From Phaeobacter porticola (GTDB lineage: Bacteria > Pseudomonadota > Alphaproteobacteria > Rhodobacterales > Rhodobacteraceae), in the NCBI RefSeq assembly GCF_001888185.1, contig NZ_CP016364.1, positions 3,162,001 to 3,226,000 on the forward strand: 64,000 bases of DNA, in the 5' to 3' direction. A model generated the notes under the pieces. It was given only the letters and a program-made list of their open reading frames with translations. It searched no databases and had not been told where the DNA came from. The position numbers and the translations under genes are program-made. Positions 38,439-47,368 of the stretch are shown here, in pieces; position 1 is the first letter of the stretch, and the number at the start of each line of letters is the position of its first letter.

Positions 38439-39557
38439 ATGTCCGAGGATTCTATGCAATTCCGTTTGAAATATGTTGTGGAGGATGTGGACAGGCACGG
38501 AAACGTGCGTCTCTATTTCCGCCGCAATGGCCGGAAGGTCCGCTTGCGCGGCCCTGCCGGATCACCCGACTTCCTTACCGACTATCGCCGCGCGGCGAAC
38601 CCGCCCAAAGAGGCTGAGGCCCAAACTGCAAAGGTGGGCCGTGTTGTGCCTCGCAGTATTCGCTGGCTTTGCGTCCAATACTACAAAAGCGCAATGTTCA
38701 CCGAACTGGACCCCCGGACTCAGAAGGTCCGCCGCTCGATTATGGAACGCTTTTGCCAGAATAAGAACGATGGCGACAAGCCTTTCGCGCTTTTGCTGCC
38801 CCGTCATATCCGCGTTCGCCGCGATGAAATGGCCGACCGCCCCGAGGCGGCCAACAGCATGGTGAAAGCCTTGCGCCAGCTTTACCGCTTCGCACTCCGC
38901 TATGACCTTCACGATGACAACCCGGCGGATAAGGTGGAATACCTGAAGGGCAATCCCGACGGCTTTCATTCGTGGTCTCTAGCCGAAATTGAGAAATTTG
39001 AGGATGCCCATGCGATTGGGACACCAGCCCGCCTTGCGCTCGCTCTGGCACTCTACACGGGGCAACGTCGCGCCGATTTGGTGATGCTAGGCAAGCAACA
39101 CGTCCGCGACGGCTGGCTGATCTTCACTCAGCACAAGGGCCGGAACAGTAAGCCAGTGCGGATGGAAATCCCGGTCATTCCTGCATTGCAGCGAGTTATC
39201 GACGCCACGCCCACAGGCGATCTGACGTTCCTTGTGACTGCCTTTAATCGCCCGTTCACGTCCAACGGCTTTGGCAATCGCTTCCGCAAGTGGTGCGGCG
39301 AAGCCGGGCTTAAGAATTGTTCCGTTCACGGATTGCGCAAGGCCGCCGCTGCACGACTGGCCGAACTTGGCTGCACGGAACAGGAGATCATGGCAATCAC
39401 TGGTCACACCACCAGCAAGGAGGTCACCAGATACACCCGAGCAGCGAGTCAAAAAGCACGAGCGGAAAGCGCTCTTCGCCGTTTCTCAGGAGAACAAAAC
39501 TCGGACAAAAGTGTCCCACTTTTAGCGGGGATAATATCTGGTGGGACAAAAACGTAA
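38439..39557 (+). CDS. int: Tyrosine recombinase (integrase)
   Basis: 372 residues. Catalytic set visible: Arg210 in TGQRRADL, Lys233 in the beta-turn, His297 and Arg300 in HGLRKA, His323 in ITGHTT and nucleophile Tyr332 in VTRYTRA. N-terminal SAM-like core-binding region at about 65-160. It ends 36 bases from attR; the 3' coding end contains one of the GTCCCAC arm-like sites. Integrates the element into the 3' end of tRNA-Phe. Confidence 0.93.
   Translation: MSEDSMQFRLKYVVEDVDRHGNVRLYFRRNGRKVRLRGPAGSPDFLTDYRRAANPPKEAEAQTAKVGRVVPRSIRWLCVQYYKSAMFTELDPRTQKVRRSIMERFCQNKNDGDKPFALLLPRHIRVRRDEMADRPEAANSMVKALRQLYRFALRYDLHDDNPADKVEYLKGNPDGFHSWSLAEIEKFEDAHAIGTPARLALALALYTGQRRADLVMLGKQHVRDGWLIFTQHKGRNSKPVRMEIPVIPALQRVIDATPTGDLTFLVTAFNRPFTSNGFGNRFRKWCGEAGLKNCSVHGLRKAAAARLAELGCTEQEIMAITGHTTSKEVTRYTRAASQKARAESALRRFSGEQNSDKSVPLLAGIISGGTKT
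39510..39548. repeat. GTCCCAC/GTGGGAC pair near attR, candidate integrase arm sites
   Basis: TGTCCCAC (39512-39519) and GTGGGACA (39541-39548) form an inverted pair overlapping the integrase 3' end. The sequence 39510-39523 is the exact complement of 27188-27201 at the left end. Confidence 0.5.
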
Positions 39558-39592
39558 CCTAACTATCTGATAAGAAATACCAAAAAGAAAGG

Positions 39593-39609
39593 ATGGTGCC
39601 CGGGGGCGG
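39593..39609. repeat. attR core within tRNA-Phe 3' end
   Basis: Identical to 27137-27153. It covers the CCA end and part of the acceptor and T arms, so integration keeps an intact tRNA. Confidence 0.9.
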
Positions 39610-39668
39610 AATCGAACCACCGACACGAGGATTTTCAATCCACTGCTCTACCCCTGAGCTACCCGGGC
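39594..39668 (-). tRNA. tRNA-Phe (anticodon GAA)
   Basis: 75 nucleotides with encoded CCA. Acceptor stem GCCCGGG/CCCGGGC with discriminator A, D arm GCTC...GAGC, anticodon loop TTGAAAA, T arm with GGTTCGATTCC. It is the integration target of the satellite, and its 3' end forms attR. Confidence 0.97.
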
Positions 39669-39749
39669 ACGGGAAGGCTGTTCGCCTTGGGTGTGGGCCT
39701 TCTATGACGTGCACATGACCGTGTCCAGAGGCTTTTTCAAAGAAAATAG

Positions 39750-39932
39750 CTAATGTTTGATTTCAGGCGATTTTTGGAACTCTTCCAGAGCGTTTTCAAT
39801 ATCTTCCGGGTCAGTGCTAGGGGTTGCGTATGCGCCGGTAAACCATTTCGCGAGGTCGATGTCTGCGCAACGGCGCGAACAAAAGGGACGATAGTCGACC
39901 CGTGTATTCTCGCCACATATCGGGCAACTCAC
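39750..39932 (-). CDS. yacG: DNA gyrase inhibitor/zinc-finger protein YacG
   Basis: 60 residues. Cys4 zinc site: Cys3, Cys6, Cys18 and Cys22 (CPIC...CSRRC), then the ADIDLAKW segment and an acidic tail, all typical of YacG. It overlaps the RNase E/G gene by 4 bases; last gene of infA-maf-RNase-yacG. Confidence 0.93.
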   Translation of the reverse strand: MSCPICGENTRVDYRPFCSRRCADIDLAKWFTGAYATPSTDPEDIENALEEFQKSPEIKH

Positions 39933-40951
39933 GCGAACACCTCGGACAAGGGAATACGGCCGCGTTTGCGTTGCAGTTCAAAATGCCCAAGCGTAGTCCA
40001 GCCGACCAGAACTGTATCCTCGCTGTCGGTGCGAAAGCTGGCGCGCAGCGCCGTTTCAAACGCACGGCGGTCCTTTTTGGGCATTGGAGCGGGGTCTATC
40101 ACAATTTGGCCGCCAAGACCACGCACCCGCAGCGCGCGGGCCAGTGATTTTGCGCAGGCCAAATTGGCCTTAACACCCGCTGCAAGCGAAGTATCCGCGC
40201 CAGTATTCACATCCACAGCAATCAGCGCACGGGTTTGCTCAATAAACAGAAAAGCGCCACTGGCCATAGGCTCACGAATACCCTGAGCGATCTCTAGCGC
40301 ATCCAACACACCCGACCTTTCAAAGCCCCCGGAATCGCGCTCTACGTCCGCAGGGCCGGTCCAGTCACGCCAAGCGAGCAAATGAGGCGTATCCCCTTCT
40401 GCGAGCACCTCAGGACCGCTGCCAGTATCCTCTATCACCTGTTTGGCCAAGGCGACCATGGCAAGGATGTCATCTTCGATCTCATCTCCATCCGCGCCTT
40501 CGCAAGCAGAGCGCAGGATCAAACCAAAGCCACAGTCACCCATACCTTCATGAGCAATTTCCAACAAACGATCACGTTCGCCCTCATCGCGGATGGACCG
40601 CGAGATATTTAGGCCAGGCGCCTCGGGTGTGACGATCGCATAACGGCTTTTGAAGAGAAGTTTTTGCGAGACTGGCAGCGCTTTGCCAGGTTCCGCGTAA
40701 CCGGTCAGCTGAACTAGCAAGTCCTGGCCCGGTGCCAACCCCTTGACCTGTCGCAAAAAAGCAGGGCCATCAGGGGTCGTCAGAAACATGCCCCCCTGCC
40801 CCTTGACGGGGCGGTCGGCACGGGCGCGATAAACAGTTCCCGGTGCAGGCGCATCGCTGTCGACCAGGAAATCCTCGAGCACACCATCCACCATCAGAGC
40901 CGCGGATTCGCGCCCCTCGATATGATCCAAAATGATCGTTTGGCCCTTCAT
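39929..40951 (-). CDS. Ribonuclease E/G family endoribonuclease (RNase G-like)
   Basis: 340 residues from ATG 40951, which overlaps the maf stop as ATGA; the upstream extension lies inside maf and is not used. RNase E/G core features: an RNA-binding N-terminal beta domain, [16 protein letters not shown], and the metal-binding [12 protein letters not shown] block with two Asp residues, followed by [14 protein letters not shown]. Shorter than RNase E and lacking its C-terminal degradosome scaffold, so it should process or decay short RNAs such as 16S rRNA precursors. Confidence 0.88.
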   Translation of the reverse strand: MKGQTIILDHIEGRESAALMVDGVLEDFLVDSDAPAPGTVYRARADRPVKGQGGMFLTTPDGPAFLRQVKGLAPGQDLLVQLTGYAEPGKALPVSQKLLFKSRYAIVTPEAPGLNISRSIRDEGERDRLLEIAHEGMGDCGFGLILRSACEGADGDEIEDDILAMVALAKQVIEDTGSGPEVLAEGDTPHLLAWRDWTGPADVERDSGGFERSGVLDALEIAQGIREPMASGAFLFIEQTRALIAVDVNTGADTSLAAGVKANLACAKSLARALRVRGLGGQIVIDPAPMPKKDRRAFETALRASFRTDSEDTVLVGWTTLGHFELQRKRGRIPLSEVFA

Positions 40952-41529
40952 GCCGCGTTCTCCTTGTTCTGTACCCAGCCGGCCCCGTGTAGCAGGGTGG
41001 CGGTTTCGGCCAATGGCAGGCCAACAATTCCAGTAAACGACCCGCTGATCCAAGGAATAAGCGCGCCAGCTGGGCCTTGAATAGCATAGCCACCAGCCTT
41101 GCCACGCCAGTCATCAGTGGCCAGATAGGCATTCAATTCTTCGTCCGACAGCCGCTTCATCTTGACGGCGCTGATCACATCGCGCGTCCAGATCCGGTCA
41201 CCTCGACGAACCGCCACAGAGGTAATGACCCGATGACGGCGCCCTGAGAGTGCGAGCAGAAATTGCGCGGCCTCGGCGACATCCGCAGGTTTGCCCATGA
41301 TACGACGTCCAAGCGCCACTGTCGTATCAGCGCAAAGGATCAAATCGTCAGGGCCCGCAGTGATCGCTTCAGCCTTCTGACGCGCGATGCGAGCACAATA
41401 AACGCGGGGCAACTCACCCTTTTTGGGGGTTTCGTCTATATCCGGCGGACATACTGCATCTGGTGTGATTCCAAGCTGCGCCAGCAGATCGCGCCTGCGA
41501 GGGCTACCCGAACCCAAAATGAATGCCAT
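40948..41529 (-). CDS. maf: Maf-family nucleotide pyrophosphatase
   Basis: 193 residues from ATG 41529 ([16 protein letters not shown]), with AGAGGG 7 bases upstream; the first 16 codons of the longer frame are dropped. Maf motifs: SGSPRR at the start, [11 protein letters not shown] and K-A-G-G-Y-A-I-Q-G. Hydrolyses non-canonical or certain canonical NTPs. Overlaps the RNase gene. Confidence 0.92.
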   Translation of the reverse strand: MAFILGSGSPRRRDLLAQLGITPDAVCPPDIDETPKKGELPRVYCARIARQKAEAITAGPDDLILCADTTVALGRRIMGKPADVAEAAQFLLALSGRRHRVITSVAVRRGDRIWTRDVISAVKMKRLSDEELNAYLATDDWRGKAGGYAIQGPAGALIPWISGSFTGIVGLPLAETATLLHGAGWVQNKENAA

Positions 41530-41642
41530 ATCCGACCCTCTCATTTGCGCGCGGCGGATCTCAGCCGCTACCGTCATGCTTTGTCGCTGTCATACCGGCT
41601 TCACCCTGTCAGAAAAACCCTGACATCGTGATCGACAGAAAT

Positions 41643-41678
41643 TAACAAAACAAAAGCCCGGCAAAACGGCCGGGCTTT
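41643..41678 (-). terminator. Rho-independent terminator of infA
   Basis: Minus-strand stem AAAGCCCGGC / GCCGGGCTTT (41653-41662 with 41669-41678), a 6-base loop and a trailing TTTTG. It lies 22 bases after the infA stop codon. Some readthrough into maf is possible. Confidence 0.85.
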
Positions 41679-41700
41679 GGTCATTTGGTGGATACAGCGC

Positions 41701-41919
41701 TTACTTGAAGCGGTAGTTGATCCGCCCTTTGGTCAAATCATAGGGGGTCATCTCGACCTGCACCTTGTCGCCAGCCAGAACACGGATGCGGTTTTTGCGC
41801 ATCTTGCCTGCCGTATGTGCGATGATCTCATGGCCGTTTTCAAGCTCGACCCGAAACGTCGCATTCGGCAGGAGTTCCTTCACGACACCGGGAAATTCGA
41901 GCGTATCTTCCTTGGCCAT
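41701..41919 (-). CDS. infA: Translation initiation factor IF-1
   Basis: 72 residues from ATG 41919 ([20 protein letters not shown]), the canonical IF-1 start and length; GGAGA lies just upstream. S1/OB fold with the conserved [14 protein letters not shown] loop. Confidence 0.98.
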   Translation of the reverse strand: MAKEDTLEFPGVVKELLPNATFRVELENGHEIIAHTAGKMRKNRIRVLAGDKVQVEMTPYDLTKGRINYRFK

Positions 41920-42003
41920 GTTGTCTCCATTTTTGCGTTTTCCCACCACTTTGCGGGACGTGCGCCTAAATGAGCGCTTTTTCCCTGATTTTCAAGGGCG
42001 CAA

Positions 42004-42882
42004 TCACCGCAAGGAGAACATTGTGATAGAATTCTGCGGCTCGGGGCGCTCATCCCAATGGGTTCGATTGCGCACAACGCCGTTGCGGCGAACTTCGGCG
42101 ATGGTCTGGATGTTCACGTCTGCATATGTCCAACCCGCCTGATTCAACACCCCTTCGGCCAACACACCAGTGGCTGGAAAACCGGTATCGGGCGGGCCAA
42201 AAACCCCACCCATTCCGGTGTTTTGGTCCACGGCCTCTGACCAATCTGCCGCCCCGACGAGAGAGGCCATAACGGAGACGCATTGGTTTTCAAGCGCCCG
42301 CGCCATCGCCCCGATCCGAACCCGCCAATAGCCGGCCAAAGCTTCGGTACAGGACGGAACCAGCAGGATATCTGCCTCGGCCAGTGCGCGGGCCAGTAAG
42401 GGGAATTCACTGTCATAACAGATCAGAATGCCGATCTTGCCCAAGTCAGTTTCAAACAAGGTCAGCGGCCCCCCCCCGGTGATGTTCCAGGGGGCGCGTT
42501 CAAACATAGTCATGATTTGCTTGTCTTGTGCACCCATCTTGCCATTCGGCGCATAGAGCACCGCGCGGTTGACCGGACGCAACCGACCCGCAAAGACTGG
42601 GGCCGAGGCACCTAAAATATGGACGCGATAGTCCGCAGCAAGACGCAGGTGCAGGGCGTCAACCTTTGGCATCAGGTCTGACACCGCGTATAGCGAGCGC
42701 TCGAGATCACCGGCCACTTCTCTCCCTGCCAATGTCGCCAATTCCATCGCGCCATATTCCGGAAAGACCAGCAAATCGGCGCCCTGCCCTGCCGCATGAC
42801 TAACCCAGCGGGTCAACTTGGCCTCATAGGCAGCCCAATCATCGAACCAATCCAGCGGATAGGCCGCCGTTGCAATTCTCAT
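42004..42882 (-). CDS. Carbon-nitrogen hydrolase (nitrilase superfamily)
   Basis: 292 residues. Catalytic triad in the usual order: Glu42 (FPEYG), Lys121 (AQDKQIMTMFE) and Cys155 (ILICYDSEFP). Cytoplasmic amidohydrolase acting on an unknown amide or nitrile. The neighbouring gene upstream encodes a GNAT acetyltransferase, and fused GNAT-nitrilase proteins exist elsewhere, so the two may act on the same molecule. Confidence 0.88.
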   Translation of the reverse strand: MRIATAAYPLDWFDDWAAYEAKLTRWVSHAAGQGADLLVFPEYGAMELATLAGREVAGDLERSLYAVSDLMPKVDALHLRLAADYRVHILGASAPVFAGRLRPVNRAVLYAPNGKMGAQDKQIMTMFERAPWNITGGGPLTLFETDLGKIGILICYDSEFPLLARALAEADILLVPSCTEALAGYWRVRIGAMARALENQCVSVMASLVGAADWSEAVDQNTGMGGVFGPPDTGFPATGVLAEGVLNQAGWTYADVNIQTIAEVRRNGVVRNRTHWDERPEPQNSITMFSLR

Positions 42883-42891
42883 CTCAAACCC

Positions 42892-43473
42892 TCACAGATC
42901 CCGCATCCAGAAACGTAGTTTTTTGCGGCTTTCACGTTCATCCCCTACATCCCTCCAGGAAAACTCAGCCTCAACATCCGGCATGGGCGCATAGCCGCGC
43001 TTGGTCCAGAACACATCATGGGAACGGTAGTCAGCGGGGCGCAGCGGATGGGTATCGGGGCGAATCACAGCGCAAAAAGCGCTTTTGGCAAAGCCTAAGG
43101 ATTGCGCGTGCGTTTCTCGATGATCGAAGAAAGCATGTCCCAAACCCTGACCACGATACTCAGGCAACAAGACACTCTCGGCGCAGTAAAACACCGCCCC
43201 CATGTCGCCAGCGAAGCCATGCAATTGGCTTGCATCACCGTGATCGACTAGTGGCATGCCCGTCGCCGCGCCGATGATCTTGTCGCCATCATATGCCGCG
43301 ACAAGAATCGCATCCGCTGTGTCACGGTAGGCGCGCAAATACTGCTGCTCATATTCCGCGTCCCCCTCATAGAGATAAGGAAAGGCACGAAATACCTCAA
43401 TCCGAAGCGCCGCGAGATCAGGCAGCGCCGTCTCTAACGCAGCACCGGTGAGAGAGCGGGCTTCCAGCATCAT
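42892..43473 (-). CDS. GNAT-family N-acetyltransferase
   Basis: 193 residues. Acetyl-CoA-binding motif LLPEYRGQGLGHAFFDHRE (about 112-130) and preceding beta-strand with the D-M-G-A-V-F-Y region. Starts on the last base of the SnoaL-like gene stop, so co-translated with it. Substrate unknown. Confidence 0.82.
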   Translation of the reverse strand: MMLEARSLTGAALETALPDLAALRIEVFRAFPYLYEGDAEYEQQYLRAYRDTADAILVAAYDGDKIIGAATGMPLVDHGDASQLHGFAGDMGAVFYCAESVLLPEYRGQGLGHAFFDHRETHAQSLGFAKSAFCAVIRPDTHPLRPADYRSHDVFWTKRGYAPMPDVEAEFSWRDVGDERESRKKLRFWMRDL

Positions 43474-43868
43474 CAGGCTGAGACCTGCGCCATCCAGTCA
43501 GCAAGATTATAGTAGGTCGTCACGCGGGTGATCTTGCCATCTTTGAGGTCAAAGAATGATCCGGCAGGCAGGCGATAGCTCTGTCCTGATGCTTTGGGCA
43601 GGCCCTCATCGCTTTGCAGATAGGTGCCGTTTACAATATATTCGGCCGCCGCACGGGTGCCGTCTTCGATCGAGAAAATCGCCATATCGGTCAGTGTTTC
43701 TCCGTAGCACAGGCTCATGTGTGCACAGAATTCAGCAAACAGCGCTTTGCCATTGCGGATTTTGCCTTCGTTCACATGATGCGCCACATCATCTGACAGA
43801 CAGGCCAACATGGCCTCGGTGTCATTGGCGTTGAACGCCTCAAAATAGCGGGTGACAGTGCTGTTCAT
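43473..43868 (-). CDS. Nuclear transport factor 2-like (SnoaL/ketosteroid-isomerase-related) protein
   Basis: 131 residues. N-terminal VTRYFEAFNANDTEAMLACLSDDVAHHVNEG is the characteristic NTF2-like opening. It ends with the strand-rich cone wall and FFDLKDGKITRVTTYYNL. A small-ligand-binding fold with no certain catalytic pair. Overlaps both neighbours. Confidence 0.8.
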   Translation of the reverse strand: MNSTVTRYFEAFNANDTEAMLACLSDDVAHHVNEGKIRNGKALFAEFCAHMSLCYGETLTDMAIFSIEDGTRAAAEYIVNGTYLQSDEGLPKASGQSYRLPAGSFFDLKDGKITRVTTYYNLADWMAQVSA

Positions 43869-44323
43869 TTTGTCTCCAACGGATTCCCCCAGCGCTCTGT
43901 GAGGCGCCGGATGATCTGGGTGCGGGTTTGCCTATAGCTGTCTAGCTTGGCCTCCCGCGTCTCGCCCAGTCCAGTTGGGTCCATAATTGGCCAATATTCG
44001 ACATCGAGGTGAAAAAAACGGGTCAGTTCCAGCGCTCGGCGCTGACTGGCGGGGGATAGCGCCACAACCAGATCAAAAGAGGACAGATCATCGCCCCATT
44101 GCTCCATCTCATCAAATGATCGCGAACGATGACGAGACAGCTCCACACTGATTTCCTGGCAAACGGCGATGCAGAATCCGTCGATCTCCATGTCATTCTT
44201 AACGCCGACCGACTGTACATATGTGCCAGAGCCGTAGAATTGCTTCATGATCCCCTCGGCCATGGGGGATCTGACCGCGTTGTGGTCACAGCAGAACAAG
44301 ATCGACTGTGGCAACTTGCTCAC
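43865..44323 (-). CDS. Low-molecular-weight protein-tyrosine phosphatase family protein
   Basis: 152 residues. P-loop CDHNAVRS with Cys12-x5-Arg18 near the N-terminus and the acid loop IMDPTG (general-acid Asp) near residue 114. Soluble. It could alternatively act like an arsenate reductase, but the lone P-loop cysteine and the Asp-Pro loop favour phosphatase activity. Part of a co-oriented run from UPF0262 to the nitrilase gene. Confidence 0.85.
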   Translation of the reverse strand: MSKLPQSILFCCDHNAVRSPMAEGIMKQFYGSGTYVQSVGVKNDMEIDGFCIAVCQEISVELSRHRSRSFDEMEQWGDDLSSFDLVVALSPASQRRALELTRFFHLDVEYWPIMDPTGLGETREAKLDSYRQTRTQIIRRLTERWGNPLETK

Positions 44324-44326
44324 GCT

Positions 44327-44806
44327 TCAGACCCCAAAATGCAGGACGCAAATCAGGGTAAAAAGGCGGCGGGCAGTGTCAGTATCGATTTCTGCCTTAC
44401 CCTCCAGCCGCTCTTGCAGCACACGGCTGCCCTCGTTGTGGATACCTCGACGGGCCATATCGATGGTTTCAATCTGGCTGGGGGGCAAGGTTTTGACAGC
44501 GGTAAAATAACTCTCGCAGATCTGGTAGTAATCCTTCACCACCTGACGAAACGGCGACAGGGACAGGTGAAATTCCGCGGCCTTCTCTCCGGCTTCGGAG
44601 GAAACATCAAAAACCAAACGTTTATCGCGGATCGCAAGACCCAGATGGTAAGGTCCCCCCGGCACATCACGTTCTGCATGTCCCGGCAGCGCAAAGCTGT
44701 TGTCTTCAATCAGGTCAAAGACCGCGACCCGGCGCTCTTGCTCGATCTCGGGGGTCGGCGGTGGCAGGTTACGGTCGTCGAGGTCGATTTGGCTGATGCG
44801 GCTCAT
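44327..44806 (-). CDS. UPF0262 family protein
   Basis: 159 residues. The sequence (I-Q-D-D-style N-terminus with IDLDDRNL, V-F-D-L-I-E-D-N-S-F, and the GIHNEGSRVLQERLEGK block) matches the alphaproteobacterial UPF0262 family. Function unknown. It is usually beside hisD and the phosphatase gene, as here. Confidence 0.88.
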   Translation of the reverse strand: MSRISQIDLDDRNLPPPTPEIEQERRVAVFDLIEDNSFALPGHAERDVPGGPYHLGLAIRDKRLVFDVSSEAGEKAAEFHLSLSPFRQVVKDYYQICESYFTAVKTLPPSQIETIDMARRGIHNEGSRVLQERLEGKAEIDTDTARRLFTLICVLHFGV

Positions 44807-44964
44807 GGGTCAGATCTCTGTGCGCGGGACATATTGATAACTGACTAGCCGATGGCAGATGCCACGGCAATCCAGCCGACACAGAACTGCCGTAACGATG
44901 GGACCTGTGCCACAGTCAAAGTCGCCCATCTTAGCGTAGCGAACACCAAGGCAGGCCATACGCA

Positions 44965-46266
44965 TTAGTGGTTCAGGCGATCAAGCCGCGCACGGATCGA
45001 CAGGCCATGGGCCTCCAGGCTCTCGCTTTTGGCCAAGGTCTCTGCCGCGGGGCCGATGGCGCGCAAGGCTTCGGGGGTGATTTCGCTCAACGTGGTACGT
45101 TTGAGAAAGTCCATGACTGACAACCCTGATGAGAACCGAGCAGATCGTGCAGTGGGCAACACGTGGTTTGGCCCACCAATATAGTCACCGATGGCTTCAG
45201 GCGTGTACTGTCCCAGGAAAATCGCGCCAGCATGCACTGTCTTTTCGCTCAAGGCGCGCGGATCCGCAACGCAGAGTTCAAGATGCTCGGGTGCTATCCT
45301 GTTAGAGAGGCGCGCGGCCTCGTCCATGTCCGCCACCGTGATCACCGCACCGTAGTCGCGCCAGCTAGGGCCCGCGATGGAGCGACGTTCCAATGTCTGC
45401 AACCGGACCTCAACCGCATCAGCAACCGCACGTCCAAATTCAGCATCATCGGTGATCAGGATCGACTGCGCGCTCTCGTCATGCTCCGCTTGGCTCAGCA
45501 GATCCAGCGCAATCCAGTCTGGATCATTGTCGGTGTCTGCAATCACCAAAATCTCGGAGGGGCCCGCGATCATATCAATGCCAACCTTGCCAAATACCCG
45601 CCGTTTTGCTGCGGCGACAAAGGCATTGCCGGGCCCGGTGATCTTATCCACGGGCGCGACGGTTTCGGTACCATAAGCAAGCGCAGCAATGGCCTGTGCT
45701 CCACCGACTCGGTAGATTTCATCGACTCCGGACAATTGTGCCGCCAGCAAAACCAGCGGATTGATCTGACCGTCTGGCGTCGGCACTACCATCGCCAAGC
45801 GTTCAACGCCGGCAACCTTGGCTGGCAGCGCATTCATCAGAACCGAAGATGGATAGCTTGCCAATCCGCCGGGCACATATAAGCCCGCTGCAGAAACCGC
45901 CGACCAGCGCCAGCCAAGCGAGGCGCCAACATCATCTGTCCAGGCGGAATTTTCGGGCATCTGGCGTTGATGATAGGCACGGATGCGCTCTACTGCCAAT
46001 TCCAATGCGACGCGTTCGTCGTCCGAGACCTGCTGTGCGGCAGCCTCAATCTCAGGGTCCGATATTTGCAACTCATCAGCCGTCAGCGTCAGACGGTCAA
46101 ATTTCGCGGTCAGGTCGATAAGGGCCGCATCGCCACGGGCGCGCACATCCGCAATGATATCAGCAACAACCGCATCCACATCAGGGCTGTCTTCACGCTT
46201 CGCTCCCAGAAGGGCTGCAAAGGCCTGGTCGAAATCCGCGTCGGACGCGTTCAGAAAAACGGGCAT
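44965..46266 (-). CDS. hisD: Histidinol dehydrogenase
   Basis: 433 residues from ATG 46266 (MPVFLNASDADFDQAF), with AGGAG 7 bases before; the eight extra codons upstream are not used. Catalyses the last two steps of histidine synthesis. HisD blocks: AGLYVPGGLASYPSSVLMNALPAKVAGV, KITGPGNAFVAAAKR, the DMIAGPSEILVIAD metal region and EHLEL. The 158-base gap after it has no gene. Confidence 0.97.
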   Translation of the reverse strand: MPVFLNASDADFDQAFAALLGAKREDSPDVDAVVADIIADVRARGDAALIDLTAKFDRLTLTADELQISDPEIEAAAQQVSDDERVALELAVERIRAYHQRQMPENSAWTDDVGASLGWRWSAVSAAGLYVPGGLASYPSSVLMNALPAKVAGVERLAMVVPTPDGQINPLVLLAAQLSGVDEIYRVGGAQAIAALAYGTETVAPVDKITGPGNAFVAAAKRRVFGKVGIDMIAGPSEILVIADTDNDPDWIALDLLSQAEHDESAQSILITDDAEFGRAVADAVEVRLQTLERRSIAGPSWRDYGAVITVADMDEAARLSNRIAPEHLELCVADPRALSEKTVHAGAIFLGQYTPEAIGDYIGGPNHVLPTARSARFSSGLSVMDFLKRTTLSEITPEALRAIGPAAETLAKSESLEAHGLSIRARLDRLNH

Positions 46267-46337
46267 TATGGCTCTCCTTTGAGCCTGCAATATAGCCCCC
46301 TGTCCGCAGTCTCAAGATGCTTGCTCGGTTCAAGTGA

Positions 46338-46892
46338 TCAGCCCAGCACCTGCTGCGCAAAGTTTGCCACGTCATCCGGCGCCAGCATGTCGTCCAGCGG
46401 GCAAAGCATCAGCACGTCATGGCGCGGCCTGCCATCGACCACAACCGAGCGGGGGCGCACACCAAACGGCCGAAAGCCAGCTTGTCGATAAAGCGCTTGA
46501 GCGGATGTGTTCTCCAGGTCAACGCAAAGCTCTACCTGCCGCAGCCCCTGCTCCGTTGCATGAACCAGCATGCGCCCCAGCAATGCCTTGGCCACCCCCT
46601 GTCGCTGAAAACCCTCTGCCACATAGAACGGCCCAAGATCCGCCGTATGGGACATCCGCATCAGTCCATTTTTTCGCAAGGCTGCAAAGGCCACCAGCTG
46701 CTCCCCCCAAAAGGCGCCCCAGTAATCTCCGCGCTCACAACCATTGATAAGGACCGCGTCCGGTATCCCGTCGGCCTCTTCCGCGGTCAACAGAAACGAC
46801 AGCGGAAAACGAGTCAGCCCCTCGCGCCAGAGGCTCCGAAGGGCTGCAATATCCGCAGCCGTCAGGCTGCGCAGTGTCGCGGTCCGGGTCAT
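46338..46892 (-). CDS. GNAT-family N-acetyltransferase
   Basis: 184 residues. Acetyl-CoA motif YVAEGFQRQGVAKALLGRMLVHA (about 90-112) and later V-D-L-E-N-T-S-A-Q-A-L-Y-R-Q-A-G-F-R. Overlaps the DUF2948 gene by 4 bases. Confidence 0.85.
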   Translation of the reverse strand: MTRTATLRSLTAADIAALRSLWREGLTRFPLSFLLTAEEADGIPDAVLINGCERGDYWGAFWGEQLVAFAALRKNGLMRMSHTADLGPFYVAEGFQRQGVAKALLGRMLVHATEQGLRQVELCVDLENTSAQALYRQAGFRPFGVRPRSVVVDGRPRHDVLMLCPLDDMLAPDDVANFAQQVLG

Positions 46893-47368
46893 ACACCGTG
46901 GTGGGGAGCACTGCCCGACGGGGCATGATAGGGGCGTGTCACATCGCGCAGTGTGACCTCCAGCGCCTCAACCGAAAGACGAATAGCCCCATCACCGGCA
47001 AGGGTCAGGACGATATGGCCGTCACCGTCAGCCCCCGGCTCAAACGTCAGCGACAGCAGCGACAGCACCAGATCCTTTTCTTTGCGGTCGATCCCTTGCG
47101 AGGCAACCGATAGAACCTGATCAATAACCAGAACGCTTTGCACCCGTTCATAAGGGCGGCCACGCTGTTCGGCTGCGGCCTTATCCTCCCAGCGGAACCG
47201 GTTCAGAAGCAAGGCAAAGCGCCGCTCGGCTGGACGCCAGGTTATTTCCGTCACCGGGAATACAGCATCTTGGGCCAGGCTGGCGATGATCTCCAGATCC
47301 TCAGCACTCAGCGCCCCGAGGTTCAGCGGCGCCTCCCGGCCGTCATGAAAGGTTGCATCTGCCATCAC
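46889..47368 (-). CDS. DUF2948 family protein
   Basis: 159 residues. The pattern [17 protein letters not shown], then [19 protein letters not shown] and a mid-segment VLVIDQV, is typical of the alphaproteobacterial DUF2948 family, found between murA and hisD. No catalytic motif. Overlaps murA by 4 bases. Confidence 0.85.
   Translation of the reverse strand: MMADATFHDGREAPLNLGALSAEDLEIIASLAQDAVFPVTEITWRPAERRFALLLNRFRWEDKAAAEQRGRPYERVQSVLVIDQVLSVASQGIDRKEKDLVLSLLSLTFEPGADGDGHIVLTLAGDGAIRLSVEALEVTLRDVTRPYHAPSGSAPHHGV

Larger units (their letters stand above)
27137..39609. mobile_element. Capsid-forming phage satellite (cf-PICI-like element) integrated at tRNA-Phe
   Basis: A 12.5-kb element bounded by a 17-bp direct repeat of the tRNA-Phe 3' end. 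All genes are on the plus strand: prim-pol/helicase, small and large terminase, cargo nuclease, winged-helix protein, portal, protease-capsid fusion, connector, decoration protein, AlpA-like protein, integrase. No tail, baseplate, holin, endolysin or CI-type repressor is present. This fits the definition of capsid-forming phage-inducible chromosomal islands, which build and fill their own small capsids and borrow helper tails. The alternative is a prophage with a large deletion; the tight gene junctions and a dedicated primase argue against that. Confidence 0.75.

Noticed and set aside
27137-39609. Complete or inducible temperate prophage
   Set aside because: No tail, baseplate, tape-measure, holin, endolysin or CI-type repressor gene anywhere in the 12.5 kb; only heads, packaging, replication and integration genes are present.
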